Source: Dehalococcoidia bacterium UBA1151
GTDB lineage: Bacteria > Chloroflexota > Dehalococcoidia > Lucifugimonadales > Lucifugimonadaceae
Direction of reading: 5' to 3'
Assembly (NCBI GenBank): GCA_002311865.1
Contig: DBZV01000116.1
Coordinates: 39,396-45,645, forward strand
DNA: 6,250 nt
This document shows, piece after piece, positions 1 to 5,620 of the stretch; position 1 is the stretch's first letter, and every line of letters starts with the position of its first letter. The translations under genes and the position numbers were made by a program. Under the pieces are notes generated by a model. That model did no database searches, was not told the origin of the DNA, and saw nothing but the letters and a program-made list of their open reading frames with translations.

Positions 1-17
1 GAAAGAACCAGATCATA

Positions 18-1394
18 ATGTTGAACGCAGGTGTTGGACGGAGTGATATTACGCCGCCGGTTGGGATTGCCCATGCAGGTTGGGGTGCGGCAACGCATGA
101 GCGGGCTGAGGGCGTGGACATGCCGTTCTATGCCACGGCGCTCTACGTGACCGATGGCGATATTGAGATTGCGATCGTCGATCTGGATATGGGGATCCTC
201 ACTTTCGACATCGATACCCAGATTCGTGAAGCCATCCTGGCCAGCACTGGAATCGACCCTGACAACCTGAGGCTAACCGCCACCCACACGCACTCCGGAC
301 CCATTGGGCTTGGGAGCTGGTTGGAAGAAGGTAAAGAGCTGATTGGCCCCTACCAGGACTCGCTCGCCGGACGTGTCACAGAAGCGGTGGCATCAGCCAA
401 GTGGGCGGCGAAACCGGCTTACGTCGGCGTTGGCAGTGGCGAGTGTGCAATCAACGTCAACCGCCGCCCCGCTCTGCCAAACGGAGAGCTGTTCACTGGT
501 CGCAACTGGGAAGGCTTCGTGGATCGCGAAGTTGGCGTGATCGGCATCGACGGCGTCGATGGCACACCCATCGCGACAGTCGTCAACTACACCTGCCACC
601 CCACAATTCTCGGCCCGACCAACAAGCTTCTCTCCCCTGACTACCCCGGCTACGTCAGGAAAGTAGTCGAGCAGCACGTCCCCGGACTGTGCCTTTTCCT
701 CCAGGGAGCGGCAGGCAACTGCGGCCCGACTCATGGATTTATCGGTGAAGTCAAAGTAGCAAAGTGGCTTGGCACCCGGCTGGGGCTGGAAGCCGCAAAA
801 GTACGACTCGAAATCGACCCCGTACCGCGCAAGGAGCGACTGATCGAGGTGGTGGCTTCAGGCGCCGATCTCGGCATGTACGAGGACGAGCCGATTGGCG
901 AGCCCGACGATACACTGCGCATCGTCAATCACTTCGTGGAGCTTCCGGCGATGGATCTGCCGACGGTCGCGGATGCTCAGGCCGACTATAACGCGCTGGA
1001 AACGAAGCTTCACGAGGTGCGGAAGACCGGTGACGATGACGCCATAAAAGAGGCCGTCAAGAATGCCAAGCGAGCCGGAATCACCCTCTCCAGCGCCCGA
1101 ATCGGCGAGACCGGTATGGTGAACATGCGCATACAGGCAATCCGCATTGGTGTCGCCGCGCTGGTTGGCACGCCTATCGAGGCGTTCGCTGAAATCGGCG
1201 CCGCGGTCAAAAAACGTTCGCAGGCTGCCCAAACGCTCTTCTCCGGCTACTCAAACGGCTACCAGGGCTATATGCCCATGGCCGACGCCTACGAATTCGG
1301 CGGCTACGAAGTCAACACCACCCCCTACGCAGCCGGTGCGGCAGAAGAGACGATCGAAGCGTGCGTGGAAGCGGTAAACGCCCTCTGGAGGTAG
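18..1394 (+). CDS. Neutral/alkaline ceramidase-like hydrolase (cytoplasmic form)
   Basis: The 458-residue product matches the N-terminal catalytic domain of the neutral/alkaline non-lysosomal ceramidase family, zinc amidases that cleave N-acyl linkages. Visible family motifs are the start GVGRSDITPP (5-14), THTHSGP (89-95) and NYTCHPT (190-196), which carry the expected zinc-binding histidines, GAAGNCGP (230-237) at the position of the GDxSPN nucleophile loop, VGTPIEAFAEIG (383-394) whose Glu388 aligns with the metal-ligand Glu of the usual PGE motif, and NGYQGYMP (413-420) followed by GGYEV. The nucleophile loop has Asn where the family usually has Asp and no Ser, so true ceramidase activity is doubtful; many bacterial homologues have unknown substrates. 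No signal peptide or membrane segment is seen and the C-terminal domain of secreted ceramidases is absent. The ATG at 18 opens directly on the family motif; only a weak AAAGAA precedes it. The promoter lies outside the window. The family call is firm, the substrate is not known. Confidence 0.88.
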   Translation: MLNAGVGRSDITPPVGIAHAGWGAATHERAEGVDMPFYATALYVTDGDIEIAIVDLDMGILTFDIDTQIREAILASTGIDPDNLRLTATHTHSGPIGLGSWLEEGKELIGPYQDSLAGRVTEAVASAKWAAKPAYVGVGSGECAINVNRRPALPNGELFTGRNWEGFVDREVGVIGIDGVDGTPIATVVNYTCHPTILGPTNKLLSPDYPGYVRKVVEQHVPGLCLFLQGAAGNCGPTHGFIGEVKVAKWLGTRLGLEAAKVRLEIDPVPRKERLIEVVASGADLGMYEDEPIGEPDDTLRIVNHFVELPAMDLPTVADAQADYNALETKLHEVRKTGDDDAIKEAVKNAKRAGITLSSARIGETGMVNMRIQAIRIGVAALVGTPIEAFAEIGAAVKKRSQAAQTLFSGYSNGYQGYMPMADAYEFGGYEVNTTPYAAGAAEETIEACVEAVNALWR

Positions 1395-1404
1395 TCATTT
1401 CACT

Positions 1405-2451
1405 ATGCGAGTAGTTCAGTTTGAAATACCGGGCGTCGGCAGAAAAGTCGGCGTCGTCGACGGCAACGAAATTGTCGATATCACTGCGTCGCAGCCAGCG
1501 CTATCAACCGTGTACGCGGTGTTCGAAGCAGCGCAGGACGAAGGCATAGGCTTCGAGGAGATCCTCGGGCGCTCTGCATCAGATTCCTCAACCCGCCTCC
1601 ATTACGGATCGCTGTATGAAGCTCCCGTTGGCGGCCCTGGCCCGTTCCTGCGCGCCCCATTGGACCACGAAGACCCGCACAGGGTGCTCATCTCCGGTAC
1701 GGGTCTCACACACACCGGCAGCATGGAGTCCAGGGATCAGATGCACTCCGATGGCGATGAAGAGCCATCACAAGAGCCAACCACGGACTCAGCCAAGATG
1801 TTCCAAATGGGCCTCGATGGCGGAAGACCGGCGGCAGGCACCCGCGGCACGTCCCCGGAGTGGTTCTACAAAGGCAACGGCACATCGCTCATGGGCCCGG
1901 GTGAGGGGCTGGAAAAGCCTGCTTTTGCCCTCGACGGCGGTGAAGAGCCGGAGCTGGTCGGCTGCTACATCATCGACCGCAACGGCGTGCCGCGCCGACT
2001 CGGCTTCGCCCTCGGAAATGAGTGGTCCGACCACGAAACTGAGCGGATCAACTACCTGTACCTTGCGCCATCAAAGCTTCGGTATTGTTCGGTGGGCCCT
2101 GAGCTGGTGACCGACTTTTCGTTCGATGATTTGAAGCTGGAGTGTTCCGTAACTCGCGACGGCCAGCCAATCTACGAAAGCGGCACACTCTACTCAGGCG
2201 AAAAGTACATGTCGCACTCGCTTGCCAACTGCGAGGACCATCACTTCAAGTACCCGCAACATCGGCAGCCTGGCGACGTCCACCTCCACTACTTCGGCAC
2301 CAGCCAGCTCAGCTTTGCCACCCGCGAGTGGAAGTTCCAGGCCAGCGACGAGATCACGATCTCAGCAGAAGACTTCAGCCGGCCTCTACGAAACACGGTA
2401 GTGGATGGCCCACCAGACGCCGGAAGAGTGATTCAGGTGGTGAAGGCGTAG
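1405..2451 (+). CDS. AraD1/GguC-type fumarylacetoacetate hydrolase superfamily protein
   Basis: The 348-residue product resembles the AraD1 (GguC) family, relatives of fumarylacetoacetate hydrolase in which some members dehydrate L-2-keto-3-deoxyarabonate in sugar-acid breakdown. The N-terminal segment (1-85) is the small domain often seen in this superfamily (MRVVQFE, VGVVDG). The catalytic part shows SGTGLTHTGS (97-106), EWFYKGNG (152-159), GGEEPELVG (178-186) with the acidic metal ligands, and GNEWSDHETERINYLYLAPSK (from 204), which corresponds to the GND/SAR-type motif of the superfamily. It is cytosolic, with no signal sequence. GGAGG at 1387-1391 overlaps the stop codon of the upstream gene and lies 13 bases before the ATG, somewhat far but the best ribosome site present; the 10-base gap implies co-transcription with the ceramidase-like gene. 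The substrate is inferred from family only; another 2-keto-3-deoxy acid is equally possible. Confidence 0.85.
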   Translation: MRVVQFEIPGVGRKVGVVDGNEIVDITASQPALSTVYAVFEAAQDEGIGFEEILGRSASDSSTRLHYGSLYEAPVGGPGPFLRAPLDHEDPHRVLISGTGLTHTGSMESRDQMHSDGDEEPSQEPTTDSAKMFQMGLDGGRPAAGTRGTSPEWFYKGNGTSLMGPGEGLEKPAFALDGGEEPELVGCYIIDRNGVPRRLGFALGNEWSDHETERINYLYLAPSKLRYCSVGPELVTDFSFDDLKLECSVTRDGQPIYESGTLYSGEKYMSHSLANCEDHHFKYPQHRQPGDVHLHYFGTSQLSFATREWKFQASDEITISAEDFSRPLRNTVVDGPPDAGRVIQVVKA

Positions 2452-2532
2452 CCCAGAGCGCGACAGCCTTGCCGCATAGGATTGTCTGCTATAACTACTC
2501 TCCGGCGTTCGCACCCACCCACGAGGTGTTCC
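2452..2532. other. Convergent intergenic gap
   Basis: Eighty-one bases separate the ends of the plus-strand AraD1-type gene and the minus-strand cytidylyltransferase gene. A bidirectional terminator would be expected here, but I find only 4-bp inverted repeats and no T-run on either strand. Confidence 0.5.
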
Positions 2533-2967
2533 TTAATCGATCTCTGCGGCCTTGCACCTCATGATTATGTCCGTTGTGGAAATACCCTCGGAGTACTTCA
2601 CCGTCTTGAAAATCCCCATCTCCCTGGGTACCGAATAGCAGAGGTCAATAAGTTCTGGTGAGAAATCATCACCGTGAAGAATGAGATCGATATTGTGCTC
2701 TTCAATCCACTCACGCGGTATCGAGAGTGGCGCATCTGGCAACACCTCATCGACGTACCGGCATCCGGCAACCGACTGCATGCGCTCTTCCATCGTCATG
2801 ATCGGCCGACGCTTGTAGCTCATCACGGTCTCATCGGAGTGGACACCCACCATCAGATGATCACCAAACTTGCTCGCCAGCCTTAGAAAGTTCACATGGC
2901 CGTAGTGAAATAGATCGGCCACCATGTCTACATATACGCGACTAATTTTCTCAGCTCCTTGATTCAT
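2533..2967 (-). CDS. Ethanolamine-phosphate-type cytidylyltransferase
   Basis: The 144-residue product is a single-domain nucleotidyltransferase of the HxGH superfamily. It shows VYVDMVADLFHYGHVNF (11-27) with HYGH at 21-24, GVHSDE (41-46), a RPIMTMEER segment (54-62), YVDEVLPDAP (71-80), HGDD, and EGISTTDII (127-135) corresponding to the RTxGISTT signature of CTP enzymes. These details fit choline/ethanolamine-phosphate cytidylyltransferases better than coenzyme A or NAD enzymes, so CTP plus a phospho-amine or similar phosphate giving a CDP-linked product is the likely reaction. Eukaryotic ethanolamine-phosphate enzymes have two such domains; this has one, like bacterial glycerol-3-phosphate cytidylyltransferase, which is the main alternative. 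It lies 62 bases downstream of the licD-like gene on the same strand, consistent with one transcript. The ATG at 2967 has no ribosome site before it, whereas AAGGAG inside the first codons (2955-2960) lies 8 bases before an in-frame ATT at 2946; the true start may therefore be that ATT. Confidence 0.85.
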   Translation of the reverse strand: MNQGAEKISRVYVDMVADLFHYGHVNFLRLASKFGDHLMVGVHSDETVMSYKRRPIMTMEERMQSVAGCRYVDEVLPDAPLSIPREWIEEHNIDLILHGDDFSPELIDLCYSVPREMGIFKTVKYSEGISTTDIIMRCKAAEID

Positions 2968-2992
2968 GTGTTGGGGGGACGCCTGTTGAGAG

Positions 2993-3007
2993 GCACGTGC
3001 AACGTGC
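2993..3007 (-). repeat. Short hairpin between licD-like and cytidylyltransferase genes
   Basis: GCACGT (2993-2998) and ACGTGC (3002-3007) form a 6-bp stem with a 3-base loop in the 62-base gap between the two minus-strand genes. There is no T-run, so termination is unlikely; it could stabilise or process the shared transcript, or be chance. A G6 run (2973-2978) lies between it and the cytidylyltransferase ATG. Confidence 0.3.
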
Positions 3008-3029
3008 TGCTATGGAACACTGGCGAAAA

Positions 3030-3914
3030 TTATTCCGGAACTAGTACGTTGTACCTGCCGTCGCTATTCTCAGGGTCTGCCTTGTAGACGTAGTTGATGC
3101 CCGGCGCCAGCGTCTCCATATAGAGAATTTCTTCATGATTGCCATACGTGATTTCCAGGACGTAGAGGGCCTGCTCAGGTAATAAAAACTTTGTGAAACC
3201 ACTCGCATCGGTCACCGAGCGCTCAATGCCAGAGAGCACAGTCGTTGGCGCGACACCCACATTCGCACCCTCGATTGGTCGCCCGTCTTGGTCCAGCACT
3301 CTTAGACCGCCGGCCCGATGCCACGGCAGCATCGCTGACAACCTGGCCATGATGCCGCCTTTGCGCGGCAATGGGCCATCCGGCATCAGCGCCAGAACTT
3401 CCCTCTCGAAGCCTGTCTGTTTTGGAGTCCGCCAATCTGGACCGTACTTGAGTTCGAAATACTCCTCCGGTGGATTCGGCACGTGAAACGTCTCGCCCAG
3501 GAAATCAACTTCCGCCGGGGTTTCGTAAAGCCTGACTGGAATCTTCACCGCCGGCCACTGATAAATGTGATCGCCGATTATGCGATAACACGTCCAGTCA
3601 AACTGGATACCAGACTTCTTCATATCAACGCTCAAGTGGAGTTCACTGTCGATTACCTCAACGTCGAAATCGTTCTGCCTGAAAACTTCGGCAGTGGCGT
3701 AGATCATCTCTTCCGTGAGGCCGTGCATGCCGATGATTGAACCAGTATCAACATCATCATCCCAGCCAATAAACGCGTGGTCTCGGACGGCGCCAAGACA
3801 CGTTCCATGCCGCAAAAAGAAAATCAGACCTCGATCGTCGAGGATCTGTTTTACTTCTTTAAGGACTGCCTCAGCGGCGGACAAGTCCATCGCCTGAAAT
3901 ACCGATGCCTGCAT
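3030..3914 (-). CDS. LicD-type transferase with C-terminal beta-rich domain
   Basis: From the ATG at 3914 the product has 294 residues. Residues about 10-190 match the LicD family, which transfers phosphocholine or related groups from CDP donors to glycans and is related to fukutin. The core motif is HGTCLGAVR (36-44) followed by FIGWDDDVD (48-56), with the aspartates expected to bind metal; further on, a FDWTCYR segment and a closing PNPPEEYFELKYGPDW segment are typical of the family. Residues about 202-294 (starting GGLRVLDQDGRPIEGANVGV) look like a carboxypeptidase-regulatory/transthyretin-like beta domain, with a polar turn DASGFTKFLLP; this is not part of ordinary LicD. No signal peptide is seen. 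The chosen ATG has GGAG (3922-3925) 7 bases upstream; an in-frame TTG at 3986 would add 24 residues with no family resemblance, and an ATG at 3890 would leave no ribosome site. The cytidylyltransferase just downstream is a plausible donor-making partner. Acceptor and transferred group are unknown. Confidence 0.82.
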   Translation of the reverse strand: MQASVFQAMDLSAAEAVLKEVKQILDDRGLIFFLRHGTCLGAVRDHAFIGWDDDVDTGSIIGMHGLTEEMIYATAEVFRQNDFDVEVIDSELHLSVDMKKSGIQFDWTCYRIIGDHIYQWPAVKIPVRLYETPAEVDFLGETFHVPNPPEEYFELKYGPDWRTPKQTGFEREVLALMPDGPLPRKGGIMARLSAMLPWHRAGGLRVLDQDGRPIEGANVGVAPTTVLSGIERSVTDASGFTKFLLPEQALYVLEITYGNHEEILYMETLAPGINYVYKADPENSDGRYNVLVPE

Positions 3915-3918
3915 TCTC

Positions 3919-3976
3919 TGACTCCGACTGGATCCCACCCCTCTGCCGGAGTCAATAACGCGAATATCAACTCCGG
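3919..3976 (-). promoter_or_regulatory. Candidate alternative-hairpin leader of the licD-like gene
   Basis: Read along the minus-strand transcript there are three related segments. Segment A (3976-3965) and segment B (3957-3946) can form a 12-bp stem, including two G-U pairs, with a 7-base loop. Segment B extended (3954-3945) can instead pair with segment C (3928-3919) as a 10-bp stem with one G-U pair; segment C contains the ribosome binding site. The two pairings share most of B and cannot coexist, as in translational attenuators. This pairing was worked out by hand from the bases. It only operates if transcription begins upstream of 3976; a TTGACC at 3980-3975 with a poor TATTGA 17 bases later could be a promoter overlapping segment A, in which case the repeats could be operator sites instead. 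Confidence 0.4.
3922..3925 (-). promoter_or_regulatory. Ribosome binding site of the licD-like gene
   Basis: GGAG on the minus strand, 7 bases before the ATG at 3914. It decides the start against the longer TTG form. It sits inside an inverted-repeat arm (3919-3928) that can pair with 3945-3954, so access to it may be controlled by RNA folding. Confidence 0.65.
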
Positions 3977-4154
3977 TCAAAGGCAAAATGTCACCCAGTC
4001 ACTGTACATGTCTGACGATACTGAGTTCGATTGCATGATCGTATTTTCATCTCAGCGCACTCATGCGTAGCCATCAGTAATCGGTCATTGCATGGCCAGT
4101 TTTGGTCACCAGGGCGACATCGCTTCTACATTAATTCGACAACCGCGGTAGTAT

Positions 4155-4212
4155 GGGTTCCCCCCCCGGCGAGAGTTCGGCCCTTCTGTGTATCAGGCCG
4201 CCCCGGGAATTT
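4155..4212 (+). promoter_or_regulatory. Structured leader with C8 tract upstream of aminotransferase
   Basis: TTCCC at 4158-4162 and GGGAA at 4205-4209 are inverted repeats, extendable with G-U pairs to 4155-4212, and enclose a second repeat CGGCC (4178-4182) / GGCCG (4196-4200). The left arm runs into eight consecutive C residues (4160-4167). As RNA this could fold into a compact nested structure ending two bases before the TTG at 4215. I recognise no known riboswitch class. Pairing was done by eye; GC-rich stretches give such matches readily. Confidence 0.25.
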
Positions 4213-4247
4213 GATTGAAAACTACCGCTGCCAGTGCAGTAGAGGTG

Positions 4248-5444
4248 ATGCCCATTTTAGCCACGACTCCCACTTTGAAAATCAGTTCTCATGAACGAGA
4301 ACAGATCCGGCGACTTTCTGAACTGAAAGCCACTTCAGGCTCCCATTCGCCAAGCCTCTCAACAATGCAAGAATTCCTGCCCGACATCAATGTCGAGATT
4401 GATGCTTGCTACCTCTCAAACCCCCTGGCAACTGACCTCTTCTGGAAATTCTTCGATTCCGATGTCCAGAAGGATGATCAATTATTTCGCCGCCTGGTTG
4501 AGGCATACCCCGCACAGAACGCAACAATCGCTGAACGACTGGCGCCGGCAATTGGGGTCGATTCAAGCCGCATCTTGATGGCCAATGGCGCCACCGAGGC
4601 GATTCAGGCAATCCTTCACAACTATGCCAGACACCTTCACGTGATCGTGCCAACGTTCTCGCCTTACTATGAGTTCGCAACCCCAGATCACCAGGTCACC
4701 ACCTTCAGGTCGCACAAGGAAGATGGATTCGCGCTTGATCCTGCTGAGTATGTAGATTCAGTCAATAAGAGCGGCGCAGACGCGGCAATATTAATCACGC
4801 CCAACAACCCGGACGGCTACATGATTCCGCGTGATGACCTCACATGGATTCTCGATCGACTCTCGCATCTGCGCACCATCGTGGTGGACGAAAGCTTCCT
4901 CCACTTCGGAATGGACTCAGTCGCGGGTGAACTACCATCGCTCGTCAGCATCACTGATGCATTCCCAAATGTCTCAATCGTCAAGAGCATGTCCAAAGAT
5001 TTCGGCATCGCGGGAATCCGTGCCGGTTACGCCATCATGTCGCCGGAGCGCGTCAAGGATCTACTGGCCCACGGGTATCTCTGGAACATCAACGGCATGG
5101 CTGAGTACTTCTTCTCCTTGCTGGCGCGACCAGACTTCATCCCGGCGTACCTGCCCGTATTGAGTGAGTATCGGGATGCTGTCACTCGGTTTACAGACAC
5201 AACTTCCAGAGCCAACTACCTTACGGCCTACCCAACAAGCGCCAACTTCCAACTCATGGAACTGCCGCCCGGGTTGCCTGCCGATCTAGTCACCACGCTG
5301 ATGCTGTTCCGATACGGCATATACGTGCGGAACTGTGATGACAAGGTTGGCCTTGATGGCGAGTTCATCAGAGTGGCCATTCGCACAGAATCTGAGAATG
5401 TCAAAATCGTCGCCGCATTGGAAGACGTGATCAGTTCAGTCTGA
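4248..5444 (+). CDS. Fold-type I PLP-dependent aminotransferase (class I/II, HisC-like)
   Basis: With the ATG at 4248 the product has 398 residues and a complete class I/II aminotransferase fold. Landmarks are LSNPLATDLF (56-65) in place of the NENPxG motif, NGATEAI (113-119) for phosphate binding, TPNNPDGY with cofactor-contacting Asn187, VVDESF with Asp214, SMSKDFGIAGIRAGY with the Schiff-base Lys250 and Arg258, and FIRVAIRTES near the end with the carboxylate-binding arginine (Arg375 or Arg379). It transfers amino groups using pyridoxal phosphate in the cytosol. Histidinol-phosphate aminotransferase is the closest well-known relative, but the CYLSNPLATDLF segment suggests a different subgroup; from memory, similar proteins occur next to or fused to nucleotidyltransferases of phospho-amine or phosphonate pathways. 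The start is uncertain: TTG 4215 directly follows an in-frame stop (4212-4214), ATG 4248 has GAGG too close, and ATG 4365 would remove a linker that looks coding. It is divergent from the licD-like operon. Substrate unknown. Confidence 0.85.
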   Translation: MPILATTPTLKISSHEREQIRRLSELKATSGSHSPSLSTMQEFLPDINVEIDACYLSNPLATDLFWKFFDSDVQKDDQLFRRLVEAYPAQNATIAERLAPAIGVDSSRILMANGATEAIQAILHNYARHLHVIVPTFSPYYEFATPDHQVTTFRSHKEDGFALDPAEYVDSVNKSGADAAILITPNNPDGYMIPRDDLTWILDRLSHLRTIVVDESFLHFGMDSVAGELPSLVSITDAFPNVSIVKSMSKDFGIAGIRAGYAIMSPERVKDLLAHGYLWNINGMAEYFFSLLARPDFIPAYLPVLSEYRDAVTRFTDTTSRANYLTAYPTSANFQLMELPPGLPADLVTTLMLFRYGIYVRNCDDKVGLDGEFIRVAIRTESENVKIVAALEDVISSV

Positions 5445-5455
5445 TCTGTTGACTC

Positions 5456-5491
5456 TGGCATATGCGCCCGATCATTTCGGTGCATATGCCA
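5456..5491 (+). terminator. Perfect inverted repeat after the aminotransferase gene
   Basis: TGGCATATGC (5456-5465) and its exact reverse complement (5482-5491) form a 10-bp stem; inside, CCGA (5468-5471) and TCGG (5477-5480) continue the hairpin with a 5-base loop. It begins 11 bases after the aminotransferase stop codon. The position favours a terminator or 3'-end stabiliser, but no T-run follows, so it is not a standard intrinsic terminator. Each arm also contains the self-complementary 8-mer GCATATGC, so a pair of protein-binding sites upstream of ybeY is an alternative. Confidence 0.45.
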
Positions 5492-5542
5492 CGGTGATGG
5501 TAGTTACAACACCGCTCTGCTGCTACTATCGGGAGATCGTTA

Positions 5543-5620
5543 ATGACTCTCGCAATCCAAACTGGTCGCGCCTGTGACACCTGCCAGCGGCACCCCGATA
5601 GTCCACATTTCTATCGATGA
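5543..5620 (+). CDS. Possible 25-codon leader ORF overlapping the ybeY start
   Basis: An ATG at 5543 is preceded by GGGAG (5531-5535) at an ideal 7-base spacing and opens a 25-codon frame ending at TGA 5618-5620, overlapping the first 47 bases of ybeY in a different frame. The peptide (MTLAIQTGRACDTCQRHP...) has a CDTC pair but no recognisable family. It may be a leader peptide that brings ribosomes to the weak GTG of ybeY, or the mark of a one-base sequence error or indel near the ybeY start. It is equally possible that it is not translated. Confidence 0.25.
   Translation: MTLAIQTGRACDTCQRHPDSPHFYR

Larger units (their letters stand above)
3915..4247. other. Divergent intergenic region between licD-like gene and aminotransferase gene
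   Basis: A 333-base stretch with no convincing gene. Open frames crossing it lack ribosome sites and family resemblance. It must hold the divergent promoters for the two flanking transcription units, but I see no clear pair of sigma-70-type boxes. Near its left end are the repeated TGACTCCG segments of the licD-like leader; near its right end are a run of eight C (4160-4167), a CCGCGG palindrome (4143-4148) and inverted repeats just before the aminotransferase start. The middle (about 3980-4130) is relatively AT-rich and shows nothing I can name. Confidence 0.6.

Noticed and set aside
858..1232. 124-codon minus-strand open frame opposite the ceramidase-like gene
   Set aside because: Antisense shadow; the plus strand has clear family motifs throughout.
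2469..2495. TTGCCG and TATAAC 15 bases apart as a plus-strand promoter
   Set aside because: Spacing is short and it would fire into the end of a convergent gene with no plus-strand gene to serve.
2142..2564. 140-codon plus-strand open frame overlapping the end of the AraD1-type gene
   Set aside because: Arg/Pro/Ser-rich composition typical of an out-of-frame shadow of a GC-rich gene; it also runs into the opposite-strand cytidylyltransferase.
3914..3986. TTG at 3986 as the start of the licD-like gene
   Set aside because: The added 24 residues show no family resemblance, and the ATG at 3914 has a well-spaced GGAG.
4031..4294. 87-codon plus-strand open frame crossing the divergent intergenic region
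   Set aside because: No ribosome site, no recognisable motif, runs through the C8 tract and overlaps the aminotransferase start out of frame.
2533..4300. Central block as a horizontally acquired island by base composition
   Set aside because: Hand counts per 60 bases are low at 2641 (25), 3601 (26) and 4021 (27) but high at 2761 (36) and 3301 (40), so the signal is not uniform, and no mobility gene or att-like repeats flank it.
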